Part shown: one piece after another, positions 1 to 5,720 of the stretch
Layout of the letters: each line of letters begins with the position of its first letter
How positions within the stretch are numbered: the first letter of the stretch is position 1
NCBI GenBank assembly: GCA_023228185.1
Contig: JALOBQ010000065.1
Coordinates: forward strand, 1 to 5,720
Length of the DNA stretch: 5,720 nt
Reading direction: 5' to 3'
Source of the DNA: Candidatus Omnitrophota bacterium
GTDB lineage: Bacteria > Omnitrophota > Gorgyraeia > Gygaellales > Profunditerraquicolaceae
Made by a program: the position numbers and the translations under genes
Notes under the pieces: model-generated
What the model saw: the letters and a program-made list of their open reading frames with translations, nothing else
What the model was told of the DNA's origin: nothing
Databases searched by the model: none

Positions 1-600
1 CCGATAACCAAACCCGCCGGGAACAAGGATCCCCGTAACTGACTCTAAGATTTTTTCGATTTCACCTTTATCCAGATCCTCGGAATCAATCCTCTTGATC
101 TCGACCTTGGCATGATTATGGATCCCACCATGGATTAACGCCTCATAGATGGATTTATACGCGTCCTGTAATTCAATATACTTACCGATTACGGCGATGG
201 TAACTTTATGCTTCGGATTAAGCACTCTACCGACTACTTTTTCCTCCCATTCTTTAAGATCTGAAGATCTACAAATTAATTTAAAATGGCTCAGGATTAT
301 CTCATCAAGGATCTGTTCTTTGAAAACTAACGGCACTTGATAAATAGATTCTTTGTCCGGCGATTCAATTACCGCCTCTTTTCTTACATTACAAAATAGA
401 GAGATTTTTTCCTTAACGCTATCAGTTAAAGGCTCTTCAGTGCGGCAGATCAATACATCCGGAATGATCCCTATTTCACGCAAAGTGCCGACACTATGTT
501 GGGTCGGTTTTGTTTTTACTTCACCAGCCGCTTTTATATACGGAACAAGGGTCAGATGTATGTAAAGCACGTTATCATAACCCATATCCAGCCTGAATTG
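1..600 (-). CDS. pyrG: CTP synthase, continuation in another frame (partial, runs off the window)
   Basis: From 600 down to the window edge the minus strand holds 200 open codons in a frame different from that of 552-1037. They read as the direct continuation of CTP synthase: QFRLDMGYDNVLYIHLTLVPYIKAAGEV, then KTKPTQHSVGTLREIGIIPD (the UTP/CTP-binding KTKPTQ motif), LICRTEEPL, ISLFCNV, ESIYQVPL, the VTIAVIGKYIELQDAYKSIYEAL junction into the glutamine amidotransferase domain, and finally ILVPGGFGYR, the oxyanion-hole region of that domain. The GATase Cys-His-Glu triad lies beyond the window. The first possible ATG is at 585, inside a conserved segment and without a visible Shine-Dalgarno sequence, so this is unlikely to be an independent gene. 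It is the second half of the same pyrG, separated by about 40 missing nt. No stop or further frame change interrupts it, so the lesion is single and either recent or artificial. Confidence 0.88.
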
Positions 601-1037
601 CCTGTTCCGCCGATCTCAACAATCACAATATCCGCTTTCGAAACAGACGCGCATTCTCTAACCCTCTCTTTTATCGCGTCAGTAATATGCGGAATAACCT
701 GGATAGTTTTGCCCAGATAATCGCCTTTTCTTTCCCGGGAAATCACTAAATTATAAATTTGGCCGGTGGTAATATTATTGAACTTGGATGAAATAGTATT
801 TGTAAAACGCTCATAATGGCCAAGGTCTAAGTCTGTCTCCGAGCCATCATCCGTGACGTAAACTTCACCATGCTGATAGGGATTCATTGTCCCTGGGTCA
901 ACATTAATATAAGGGTCCAGTTTCATCAACGCGACTTTGAGGCCGCGCGATTCAAGAATCTTGCCTATGGAAGCAGACGCAATCCCTTTGCCTAAACTGG
1001 ATATTACTCCTCCGGTTATAAAAATAAATTTAGACAT
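552..1037 (-). CDS. pyrG: CTP synthase, N-terminal fragment (frame broken at about 601-603)
   Basis: This is the N-terminal synthetase part of CTP synthase, the cytoplasmic enzyme that makes CTP from UTP, ATP and glutamine. The start MSKFIFITGGVISSLGKG carries the ATP-binding loop (K17). LDPYINVDPGTMNPYQHGEVYV, D71 in the TDLDLGHYERF motif, GDYLGKTIQVIPHIT and E141 in IVEIGGT all match the family; D71 and E141 correspond to the Mg-binding Asp72 and Glu140 of E. coli. Homology stops abruptly at T145 (codon 605-603). The following 16 residues (GNSGWIW onward) are unrelated out-of-frame sequence ending at TGA 552-554. The family continues after GGT with VGDIES and then a conserved PFLEAIR stretch, which is missing here. 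The ATG at 1037 has a strong GGAGGAG 8 nt upstream and lies 16 nt after the preceding gene. A full enzyme is about 530-550 aa, so this fragment alone cannot be active. Either a real frameshifting deletion or an assembly error would explain it. Confidence 0.9.
   Translation of the reverse strand: MSKFIFITGGVISSLGKGIASASIGKILESRGLKVALMKLDPYINVDPGTMNPYQHGEVYVTDDGSETDLDLGHYERFTNTISSKFNNITTGQIYNLVISRERKGDYLGKTIQVIPHITDAIKERVRECASVSKADIVIVEIGGTGNSGWIWVMITCFTYI
600..603 (-). other. Probable 40-nt deletion junction in pyrG
   Basis: On the minus strand the sequence runs GGA ACA GG CAA TTC AGG. Codon 145 (Thr) ends at 603, two bases remain at 602-601, and the conserved Gln-Phe-Arg of the next block starts at 600 in a shifted frame. 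CTP synthases have 14 residues between these points (VGDIES then LPFLEAIR in E. coli). Fourteen codons are 42 nt; two bases are present, so 40 nt are missing, which is exactly the change of frame observed (40 mod 3 = 1). The missing residues include the Asp-Ile-Glu that contacts the pyrimidine ring of UTP/CTP in the E. coli enzyme. Confidence 0.8.
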
Positions 1038-1045
1038 CTTAAATT

Positions 1046-1052
1046 CTCCTCC
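1046..1052 (-). promoter_or_regulatory. Ribosome binding site of pyrG
   Basis: The minus strand reads GGAGGAG here, 8 nt before the ATG at 1037, in the 16-nt gap after the preceding stop codon (TGA, 1056-1054). It is the strongest Shine-Dalgarno match in the window and shows that the pyrG start region is intact, despite the break further down the gene. Confidence 0.75.
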
Positions 1053-1053
1053 G

Positions 1054-3627
1054 TCAATTTGAAAAACACGCCACCTTCTGCAATATTATATCCGACATAA
1101 TCTTTAGCGCTTTCTGGTTCACGTCATAAACCCCGATCAAATCTTCATATTTAGCGGACTCCGGTATCAATTCGCTAAATAAATTTTTTGTCCCTTCAAG
1201 CCAAGCCTTATTAAAAATCGTCCCTTTCTTCTCAGGAAAAAGCGCGGCATAAAATATGTTCGTTTCGACGAGGTCCTGAAAAAAATGCGTCCCGAATGAA
1301 AGCTCCGGCATAAGGTTACCTTCTGAAAAAGCAACCTCAGCTAAGATTGCTATATTATTTATCTCGGCAAATTTTACCGGCACTCCCAAAGAAGGCGTAG
1401 TCGTCCCCCACCTGCCCGGGCCCATCAAAAGCGTAGGTAATTCCTCTTTATCTTTAATCGTCCGGTTTAATTTTCCGATTATCCGCGCCACTTCATATTT
1501 ATCCGCTAAAATAAGTTTACTGTATTTCTCCGGGTCAACGTAAATTACCCAACTGATCTTCTGCGAAATATTGCCGCCTAAAAAATACCCTTGGGAATCA
1601 AAGAAAATATTCTTTTTATTTACCTGCCGGGGGATATTGACTTTTTCTCCCAGGCCTTTGGTCTGTAGCGGCCGGCATTGCAGTAAATTTATCCTGAAAT
1701 TATTATCTTTAGTAAAATTTACCGTGAATTCTATTTCTACCGGATAATCATAACTAACCTGGAGGGTCTTTAATATCTTTTTGAAACAATCGGAAAACGT
1801 ATGTTTCTGGAATAAAGCGTCTAAAGTCAATATCCAGTAATCTTTTTCCTGAATCGGGCTTTGGCTGGCGCCCTCGGCCAATTCATAATCTTTGATTGCC
1901 ACGCGGAAGATATTCTCCACTGCTTTTTCTTTAATTAATTTATCAAAGGAAACAGTCTCTAAGGTATTATTTTTTGTATTGATCAAGTCAACCTCATGCT
2001 GGGAATATTTCCTTAAATCATCTTTTTCGGCGTATGGCCGGCGCAAGGGTTCACTTAAAGCTACCATACGCGGATAATCGCCTTCCACGCGGTTTACTGA
2101 CCGAGTGCCCAAACCAAATACCAAACGTAACATTCCCGCCGTTGAATCAATAGACTTATTCCAAACATATGTATTATAGGAAACCCCCACACCGGCAAGT
2201 TCGGGAAAAAAATAATCTTTATGATGCGCGCCGGAAACCCGCTGCACTAAAAGCGCCATCTGCTCATCTAACTTATCCAGGCCTCTTTGTTTTCGGTAAA
2301 CTAAAGCATCTTCGTTCATTGTGCTGGCGTAAATCCTTTTAACTGCTTCGGCAAACTGAATATATCTTTGCTCAGGCGTTCCCTGATTAGCTAAAAAGAT
2401 ACTTTCGTATTTTCCGGCAAAAGCATTGCCAAAACCATCTTCCAGAAGCGAGCTTGAACGAATGATGATCGGAGAAGAACCGAAATATTCAATAATCTGC
2501 TGAAAACGCTCCATAATTTCTTCCGGGAATACCCCATAAAGCATTTTTTCTTTCAAGATCTTTGCGATATTAAAATACCCCTCGTCGCTTTTCTGCTGCA
2601 TATGCAATTTCCACCAGCGGTTATGCACGATATAAGAATAAAAAATATCTGAACCGATATAGAATGAATCATGCGGCTCGGATATTTTCTGCCAATCCAA
2701 GGTCTTATCCTTAGATAAAATTTTCCTCGCCAAAAGCATACCCACAGCCTTGCCGCCGATAAAACCCGTGCCGATTAAACGGGATTTTATCTCGATTAAT
2801 TCTTCCAAAGAAAAATAACGTTTAGCTAAAGCAAGGATCTTTTTATTCTTGGTAATCATGATCTCGCAGAATTTTTTAACCTGCGCGGCGATTTTTTCTT
2901 TAGCGGCCTTATTTTTGATCATCTCCTCGGCATCAATGAATAAGCGGTCCCAATAATCCAGGTTCCTTTTGGCGCTTTCCGCGGTTTTCTCGCGGATATA
3001 TGAAAGTATCTTTACCGCGTTCACGCTATCGGTAATCGGGATAAGCTGCTCGCCCTTCCTCTGGTGCGGCAAGAACATCGTAGGAGAATAACGATTCCAG
3101 ACTTTTAAAGGATGGATATATGAGCTGCCCTGGCAACAATAAACATCCAATAACAATTGCGTCGTCTCGCGTATACGGGCAATTGACTCGTAAGAATGAT
3201 GATTGCGCAATATCGAAAAATAAGTCAAAGTTTTAAGTTCGTATAAATATGGGCAAGTGATCATAAAAAAATCACCGATCATCAAGTCGGTTGCCCAAGC
3301 TAAAAGTAAATCCGAAAGGCAGTCGAAAACATAATACGCGCCTTCGCCTTCCTGAGTAATAATATTATTTACTTTGGTAGTAAAAGGTTCGAATCCGGCA
3401 TAGGCATCAAGTTCATAGCGCTTAATATTTTTGGCCGGTTTAAGCAGCTCTTTATGCGAAGCGAAACGTAAATAAATAACTTTCTTTTTTTCCGCCAGAG
3501 CCTGTTTGACAAAAGGCTCTACCAAGCCGATATAATCATCAATATCATCTATCTGCCAGACTACGTTATCCCCCAGCCTTAAACCCGTGGTTACATTATC
3601 TAAACCTTTTATCCCGCTACTAATCAT
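1054..3627 (-). CDS. PEP/pyruvate-binding (PPDK_N) domain protein with degenerate KaiC-like N-terminus
   Basis: This is an 857-aa cytoplasmic protein with no signal peptide or membrane segment that I can see. Residues 1-190 resemble a KaiC/RecA-like fold: SSGIKGLDNVTTGLRLGDNV matches the KaiC start, VFDCLSDLLL (100-109) resembles the Walker B strand, and the late GSSYIHPLKVWNR segment also fits. The P-loop position (about 24-32) reads WQIDDIDDY, with no GxxxxGKT, so this domain probably does not hydrolyse ATP. Residues 205-285 look helical and charged, a likely linker. Residues 285-655 match the PPDK_N ATP-grasp region: GGKAVGMLLA (291-300), IIIRSSSLLEDGFGNAFAGKYES (387-409, with R390, E396 and D397), LLVQRVSG (459-466), FGLGTRSVNRVEGDYPR (504-520), EIEFTVNF (631-638) and LLQCRPL (648-654). 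Residues 656-857 form an extra region with GPGRWG (736-741) and GTHFFQ (779-784). The catalytic-His swivelling domain and the PEP-binding TIM barrel of PEP synthase and PPDK are both absent, so it is neither enzyme. Substrate and function are unknown. Gaps of 11 nt and 16 nt place it in the operon. Confidence 0.85.
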   Translation of the reverse strand: MISSGIKGLDNVTTGLRLGDNVVWQIDDIDDYIGLVEPFVKQALAEKKKVIYLRFASHKELLKPAKNIKRYELDAYAGFEPFTTKVNNIITQEGEGAYYVFDCLSDLLLAWATDLMIGDFFMITCPYLYELKTLTYFSILRNHHSYESIARIRETTQLLLDVYCCQGSSYIHPLKVWNRYSPTMFLPHQRKGEQLIPITDSVNAVKILSYIREKTAESAKRNLDYWDRLFIDAEEMIKNKAAKEKIAAQVKKFCEIMITKNKKILALAKRYFSLEELIEIKSRLIGTGFIGGKAVGMLLARKILSKDKTLDWQKISEPHDSFYIGSDIFYSYIVHNRWWKLHMQQKSDEGYFNIAKILKEKMLYGVFPEEIMERFQQIIEYFGSSPIIIRSSSLLEDGFGNAFAGKYESIFLANQGTPEQRYIQFAEAVKRIYASTMNEDALVYRKQRGLDKLDEQMALLVQRVSGAHHKDYFFPELAGVGVSYNTYVWNKSIDSTAGMLRLVFGLGTRSVNRVEGDYPRMVALSEPLRRPYAEKDDLRKYSQHEVDLINTKNNTLETVSFDKLIKEKAVENIFRVAIKDYELAEGASQSPIQEKDYWILTLDALFQKHTFSDCFKKILKTLQVSYDYPVEIEFTVNFTKDNNFRINLLQCRPLQTKGLGEKVNIPRQVNKKNIFFDSQGYFLGGNISQKISWVIYVDPEKYSKLILADKYEVARIIGKLNRTIKDKEELPTLLMGPGRWGTTTPSLGVPVKFAEINNIAILAEVAFSEGNLMPELSFGTHFFQDLVETNIFYAALFPEKKGTIFNKAWLEGTKNLFSELIPESAKYEDLIGVYDVNQKALKIMSDIILQKVACFSN

Positions 3628-3632
3628 TTTTT

Positions 3633-3639
3633 GCTCCTT
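3633..3639 (-). promoter_or_regulatory. Ribosome binding site of the PPDK_N-domain gene, touching the gltD stop
   Basis: The minus strand reads AAGGAGC, with the AGGAG core at 3634-3638, starting 6 nt before the ATG at 3627. Its first A is the last base of the gltD stop codon TAA (3641-3639). Terminating gltD ribosomes therefore sit on this site, which supports co-translation and the chosen start. Confidence 0.75.
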
Positions 3640-5084
3640 TAGATAACCGGTAAATTACTATTGCCCATTAAATACTTATCCATAAAATAAGCGCAGCGCC
3701 TGCCCTCTGAAATAGCCCAAACCACTAATGACTGCCCACGCCGCATATCTCCAGCGGAAAACACATTTTTTAACGAAGTCATATAATTATTATCAGTTAG
3801 GACATTACCACGAGTATCAAATTTAACTTTAAGGCCGTTCAGTAATCCTTGTTGTTCAGGATGCAGGAAACCTACGGCAAGGATAGCCAAATCAGCGTTA
3901 ATTTCAAATTCGCTGCCCGGAACCTCACGCATAACAGGGCACGCTTTTCCGGCTGCCGGCAGAAATTCAACCTTTACGCAAGAAAGTTTCTTAAGATGGT
4001 TTTTTTGCCCGATAAAACGTTTGGTTAACACCTGCCATTTACGCTCTCCGCCTTCTTCATGGCTTGAGGTTACTTTTAAAAGCAAGGGATAATTAGGCCA
4101 GGGCTGATCTGAATTCCTGCATTCAGCCGGCCGAGGCATAACCTCAATCTGCACTACAGAGGAAGCTTTCTGGCGGTGAGCTGTGCCTACACAATCAGCT
4201 CCGCTATCTCCTCCTCCGATAACCACTACTTTTTTGCCTTTGGCATTAATTAATTCTTGCGGCATAATTTCTTCTCCGGCAAGGCGCCTATTAGATTGCG
4301 TAAGATAATCCATGGCAAAATATATGCCCTTTAACTGCCTTCCTTCAATATTAAGGTCTCTTGGCAGGCGACAGCCGCCTGCGAGGCATAGCGCGTCAAA
4401 ATCAACCAAAAGTTTATCTACCGGATAATCTACACCCACAAATACATTTGTCTTAAAAACAACTCCTTCTTCTTTCCAAAGGTTAATTCGCCTATCCAGG
4501 ATATGTTTTTCTAACTTAAAATCCGGTATACCGTAACGCAGTATGCCTCCGGGTTTATTATCACGTTCAAAAACAACAACATTATGCCCTGCTCTGTTAA
4601 GCTGTGTGGCGCAAGATAAACCCGCTGGCCCTGAACCTATAACCGCGATTTTTTTTCCTGTCCTGCACTCTATACGCTGAGGTTTGATTAACCCATTCTC
4701 AAACCCTGCTTCGATGACCGCCAATTCATTTTCCTTAATGGTAATTGCCTGGTCATTTAACCCGAGTACGCAGGAATATTCACATAAAGCAGGGCATACC
4801 CTGCCTGTTATTTCAGGCAGATTGTTAGTCGCATTTAATAACGCAAACGCCTGCTTCCAATTACCATGAAAAATATAATCATTCCATTCGGGAATATAAT
4901 TTCCCAACGGGCAGGCCCAGTGGCAAAACGGAGTAGAACAATCCATACAACGCGATGCCTGATCTTGCGATTGACTTTGCGAACGCATTTTATAAACGTC
5001 TTTAAAATCTCCGAGCCGTTCGTAAACCTGCCTGTAAGAACCGGTTTGCCTGCCTAATTTAAGGAAGCCTCTTTCTTTACCCAT
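3639..5084 (-). CDS. gltD: Glutamate synthase [NADPH] small subunit
   Basis: This is the complete beta subunit of glutamate synthase (481 aa from ATG, normal for the family). It oxidises NADPH on FAD and passes electrons through Fe-S centres to GltB, where 2-oxoglutarate plus glutamine become two glutamates. In order, the protein shows cysteine clusters C46-x2-C49-x4-C54-x3-C58 and C97-x3-C101-x3-C105 (the [4Fe-4S] ligands), a FAD-binding GSGPAG at 150-155 followed by an acidic strand end (VVVFER), an NADPH-binding GGGDSG at 290-295 followed by ADCVGTAHRQ, and the C-terminal FAD motif SAGDMRRGQSLVVWAI at 443-458. The motif layout is that of true GltD, not the related dihydropyrimidine dehydrogenase subunit or NfnB. 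A TTG in frame at 5087 would add one residue, but ATG at 5084 has better spacing (6 nt) from GGAGG. The 8-nt overlap with gltB suggests translational coupling of the two subunits. No defect is seen. Confidence 0.97.
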   Translation of the reverse strand: MGKERGFLKLGRQTGSYRQVYERLGDFKDVYKMRSQSQSQDQASRCMDCSTPFCHWACPLGNYIPEWNDYIFHGNWKQAFALLNATNNLPEITGRVCPALCEYSCVLGLNDQAITIKENELAVIEAGFENGLIKPQRIECRTGKKIAVIGSGPAGLSCATQLNRAGHNVVVFERDNKPGGILRYGIPDFKLEKHILDRRINLWKEEGVVFKTNVFVGVDYPVDKLLVDFDALCLAGGCRLPRDLNIEGRQLKGIYFAMDYLTQSNRRLAGEEIMPQELINAKGKKVVVIGGGDSGADCVGTAHRQKASSVVQIEVMPRPAECRNSDQPWPNYPLLLKVTSSHEEGGERKWQVLTKRFIGQKNHLKKLSCVKVEFLPAAGKACPVMREVPGSEFEINADLAILAVGFLHPEQQGLLNGLKVKFDTRGNVLTDNNYMTSLKNVFSAGDMRRGQSLVVWAISEGRRCAYFMDKYLMGNSNLPVI

Positions 5085-5720
5085 CAAGATCCTCCGCGAT
5101 ACCGAGTTCCTCTTCGATTTTAACCCCTTCTAAAATACGCTTATATTCTATGGGCATCACCCTGACAAATTTCTTAAGCTGGCAAATATCATCCAGGATC
5201 TTTTTGGCCTTGCTGCTTTTGGTATATTTAAAATGATTGCTGAGCAAATGGTATATCGTATCCCTGTCAGATTCTTTGATCTTCTCCAATTCCACCATAT
5301 CTAAATTGCATCTTTGTTTAAATGTGGCATCTTCGTCATATACATAGGCGATACCGCCGGACATACCGGCGGCAAAATTGTTTCCTGTCTTGCCTAAAAC
5401 AATCACCCGGCCGCCGGTCATATATTCGCAACCGTGGTCGCCCACGCCTTCAACAACAGCGTATAATCCGGAATTTCTCACGCAGAATCTTTCTCCCACT
5501 GACCCGCATAGATACGCCTCACCTGATATCGCCCCATAAAAAGAAGTATTCCCCGCGATAATGTTTTCGCCTGCTTCATAATCCGCTTTTCGATCAGGGT
5601 ATATAATGACCTTGCCTCCGGAAATTCCTTTACCGACATAATCATTGGCCATGCCTTCCAGCTCAAATGTAATGCCTTTGGCTAGGAAAGCGCCAAAGCT
5701 CTGCCCGGCAATACCGCTAA
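5077..5720 (-). CDS. gltB: Glutamate synthase large subunit, C-terminal part (partial)
   Basis: This is the 3' end of the glutamate synthase large (alpha) subunit. The reading frame is open to the window edge, giving 213 visible residues, and the real start lies outside. The first visible residues read SGIAGQSFGAF, then an LEGMANDYVGKG-type segment and GGKVIIYP. Repeated Gly-rich turns follow (YLCGSVGERF, VVEGVGDHGCEYMTGG, FAAGMSGGIAYVYDED). These are the signature of the GXGXG right-handed beta-helix domain that ends GltB. The tail (RCNLDMVELE, then KKFVRVMPIEYKRILEG) also matches the usual GltB C-terminus. In the complete enzyme, the N-terminal amidotransferase domain releases ammonia from glutamine, which is channelled to 2-oxoglutarate at an FMN/Fe-S centre in the cytoplasm. 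Those domains are not visible here. The Met at 5652 is internal, because conserved GltB residues continue upstream of it. The stop codon overlaps the start of gltD by 8 nt. Confidence 0.96.
   Translation of the reverse strand, partial: SGIAGQSFGAFLAKGITFELEGMANDYVGKGISGGKVIIYPDRKADYEAGENIIAGNTSFYGAISGEAYLCGSVGERFCVRNSGLYAVVEGVGDHGCEYMTGGRVIVLGKTGNNFAAGMSGGIAYVYDEDATFKQRCNLDMVELEKIKESDRDTIYHLLSNHFKYTKSSKAKKILDDICQLKKFVRVMPIEYKRILEGVKIEEELGIAEDLDG
5091..5095 (-). promoter_or_regulatory. Ribosome binding site of gltD
   Basis: The minus strand reads GGAGG here, 6 nt before the ATG at 5084 but only 3 nt before the alternative TTG at 5087. The spacing decides for ATG. The site lies inside the last codons of gltB, so ribosomes finishing gltB pass directly over it, as expected for coupled translation. 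Confidence 0.8.

Noticed and set aside
258..271. Close direct repeat of agatct separated by two bases.
   Set aside because: It encodes ordinary CTP synthase residues (Arg-Ser-Ser-Asp-Leu) and is too short to mean anything on its own.
552..640. Programmed ribosomal frameshift in pyrG.
   Set aside because: There is no slippery run at the junction, and a frameshift would not restore the 14 conserved residues that are absent from the DNA.
149..720. Short plus-strand open frames of 63-74 codons opposite pyrG.
   Set aside because: They lie antisense to strongly conserved CTP synthase codons, their translations resemble no family I know, and I see no ribosome site that would support them.
1054..3627. 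Calling the 857-aa protein phosphoenolpyruvate synthase (ppsA) or pyruvate phosphate dikinase (ppdK).
   Set aside because: Only the N-terminal ATP-binding domain is shared. The catalytic His domain and the C-terminal PEP-binding barrel are missing, so the enzyme name would be misleading.
4684..5057. Plus-strand open frames of 61-63 codons opposite gltD.
   Set aside because: They are mirror frames of the conserved gltD coding sequence, with no independent support.
5354..5372. Perfect inverted repeat, ccgccgg - 5-nt loop - ccggcgg, a possible hairpin or terminator.
   Set aside because: It lies inside gltB where the conserved residues Ala-Gly-Met-Ser-Gly-Gly are encoded, and no T-run follows on the minus strand. 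It is explained by codon choice for Gly/Ala-rich protein sequence.
5322..5666. Open frames in other phases over gltB: plus strand 5322-5561 and minus strand 5478-5666.
   Set aside because: The true frame here gives clear GltB GXGXG-domain sequence. The alternatives give low-complexity Arg-rich or unrelated peptides.

Overview
The window is a tightly packed, single-direction stretch of a bacterial chromosome. All four genes lie on the minus strand, so transcription runs from high to low coordinates in the order gltB (3' end only) - gltD - an uncharacterised PPDK_N-domain protein - pyrG (broken, and cut off by the window edge). gltB and gltD overlap by 8 nt, and the next gaps are 11 nt and 16 nt. 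Each of the three visible starts has a clear purine-rich Shine-Dalgarno sequence. This looks like one operon. There is no room for an internal promoter or terminator between genes, and I see no RNA gene, mobile element, CRISPR array or long non-coding stretch.

Region by region: 5077-5720 is the C-terminal GXGXG beta-helix end of the large subunit of glutamate synthase. 3639-5084 is a complete NADPH-dependent small subunit with its cysteine motifs and two dinucleotide-binding motifs. 1054-3627 encodes an 857-residue protein. Its N-terminus resembles a KaiC/RecA-like fold that has lost its P-loop. A pyruvate-phosphate-dikinase-type ATP-binding domain follows, then a C-terminal region of unknown role, and there is no phosphohistidine or PEP-binding domain. 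1-1037 is CTP synthase, interrupted by a frame change at about 601-603. Comparison with the conserved family sequence indicates that about 40 nt are missing there.

Glutamate synthase turns glutamine and 2-oxoglutarate into glutamate, and CTP synthase uses glutamine to aminate UTP. The recognisable genes therefore share glutamine as a substrate, and the unknown ATP-binding protein sits between them. That could hint at a role tied to nitrogen or energy status, but this is inference only.

Base composition is moderate to slightly AT-rich, and the proteins are rich in Lys and Ile. The compact operon and the KaiC-like/PPDK_N protein would suit an uncultured Gram-negative-type lineage such as Omnitrophota or a deltaproteobacterial relative. 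The sequence alone does not fix the taxon. The broken pyrG, a normally essential gene, raises the possibility of an assembly error in a metagenome-derived contig.
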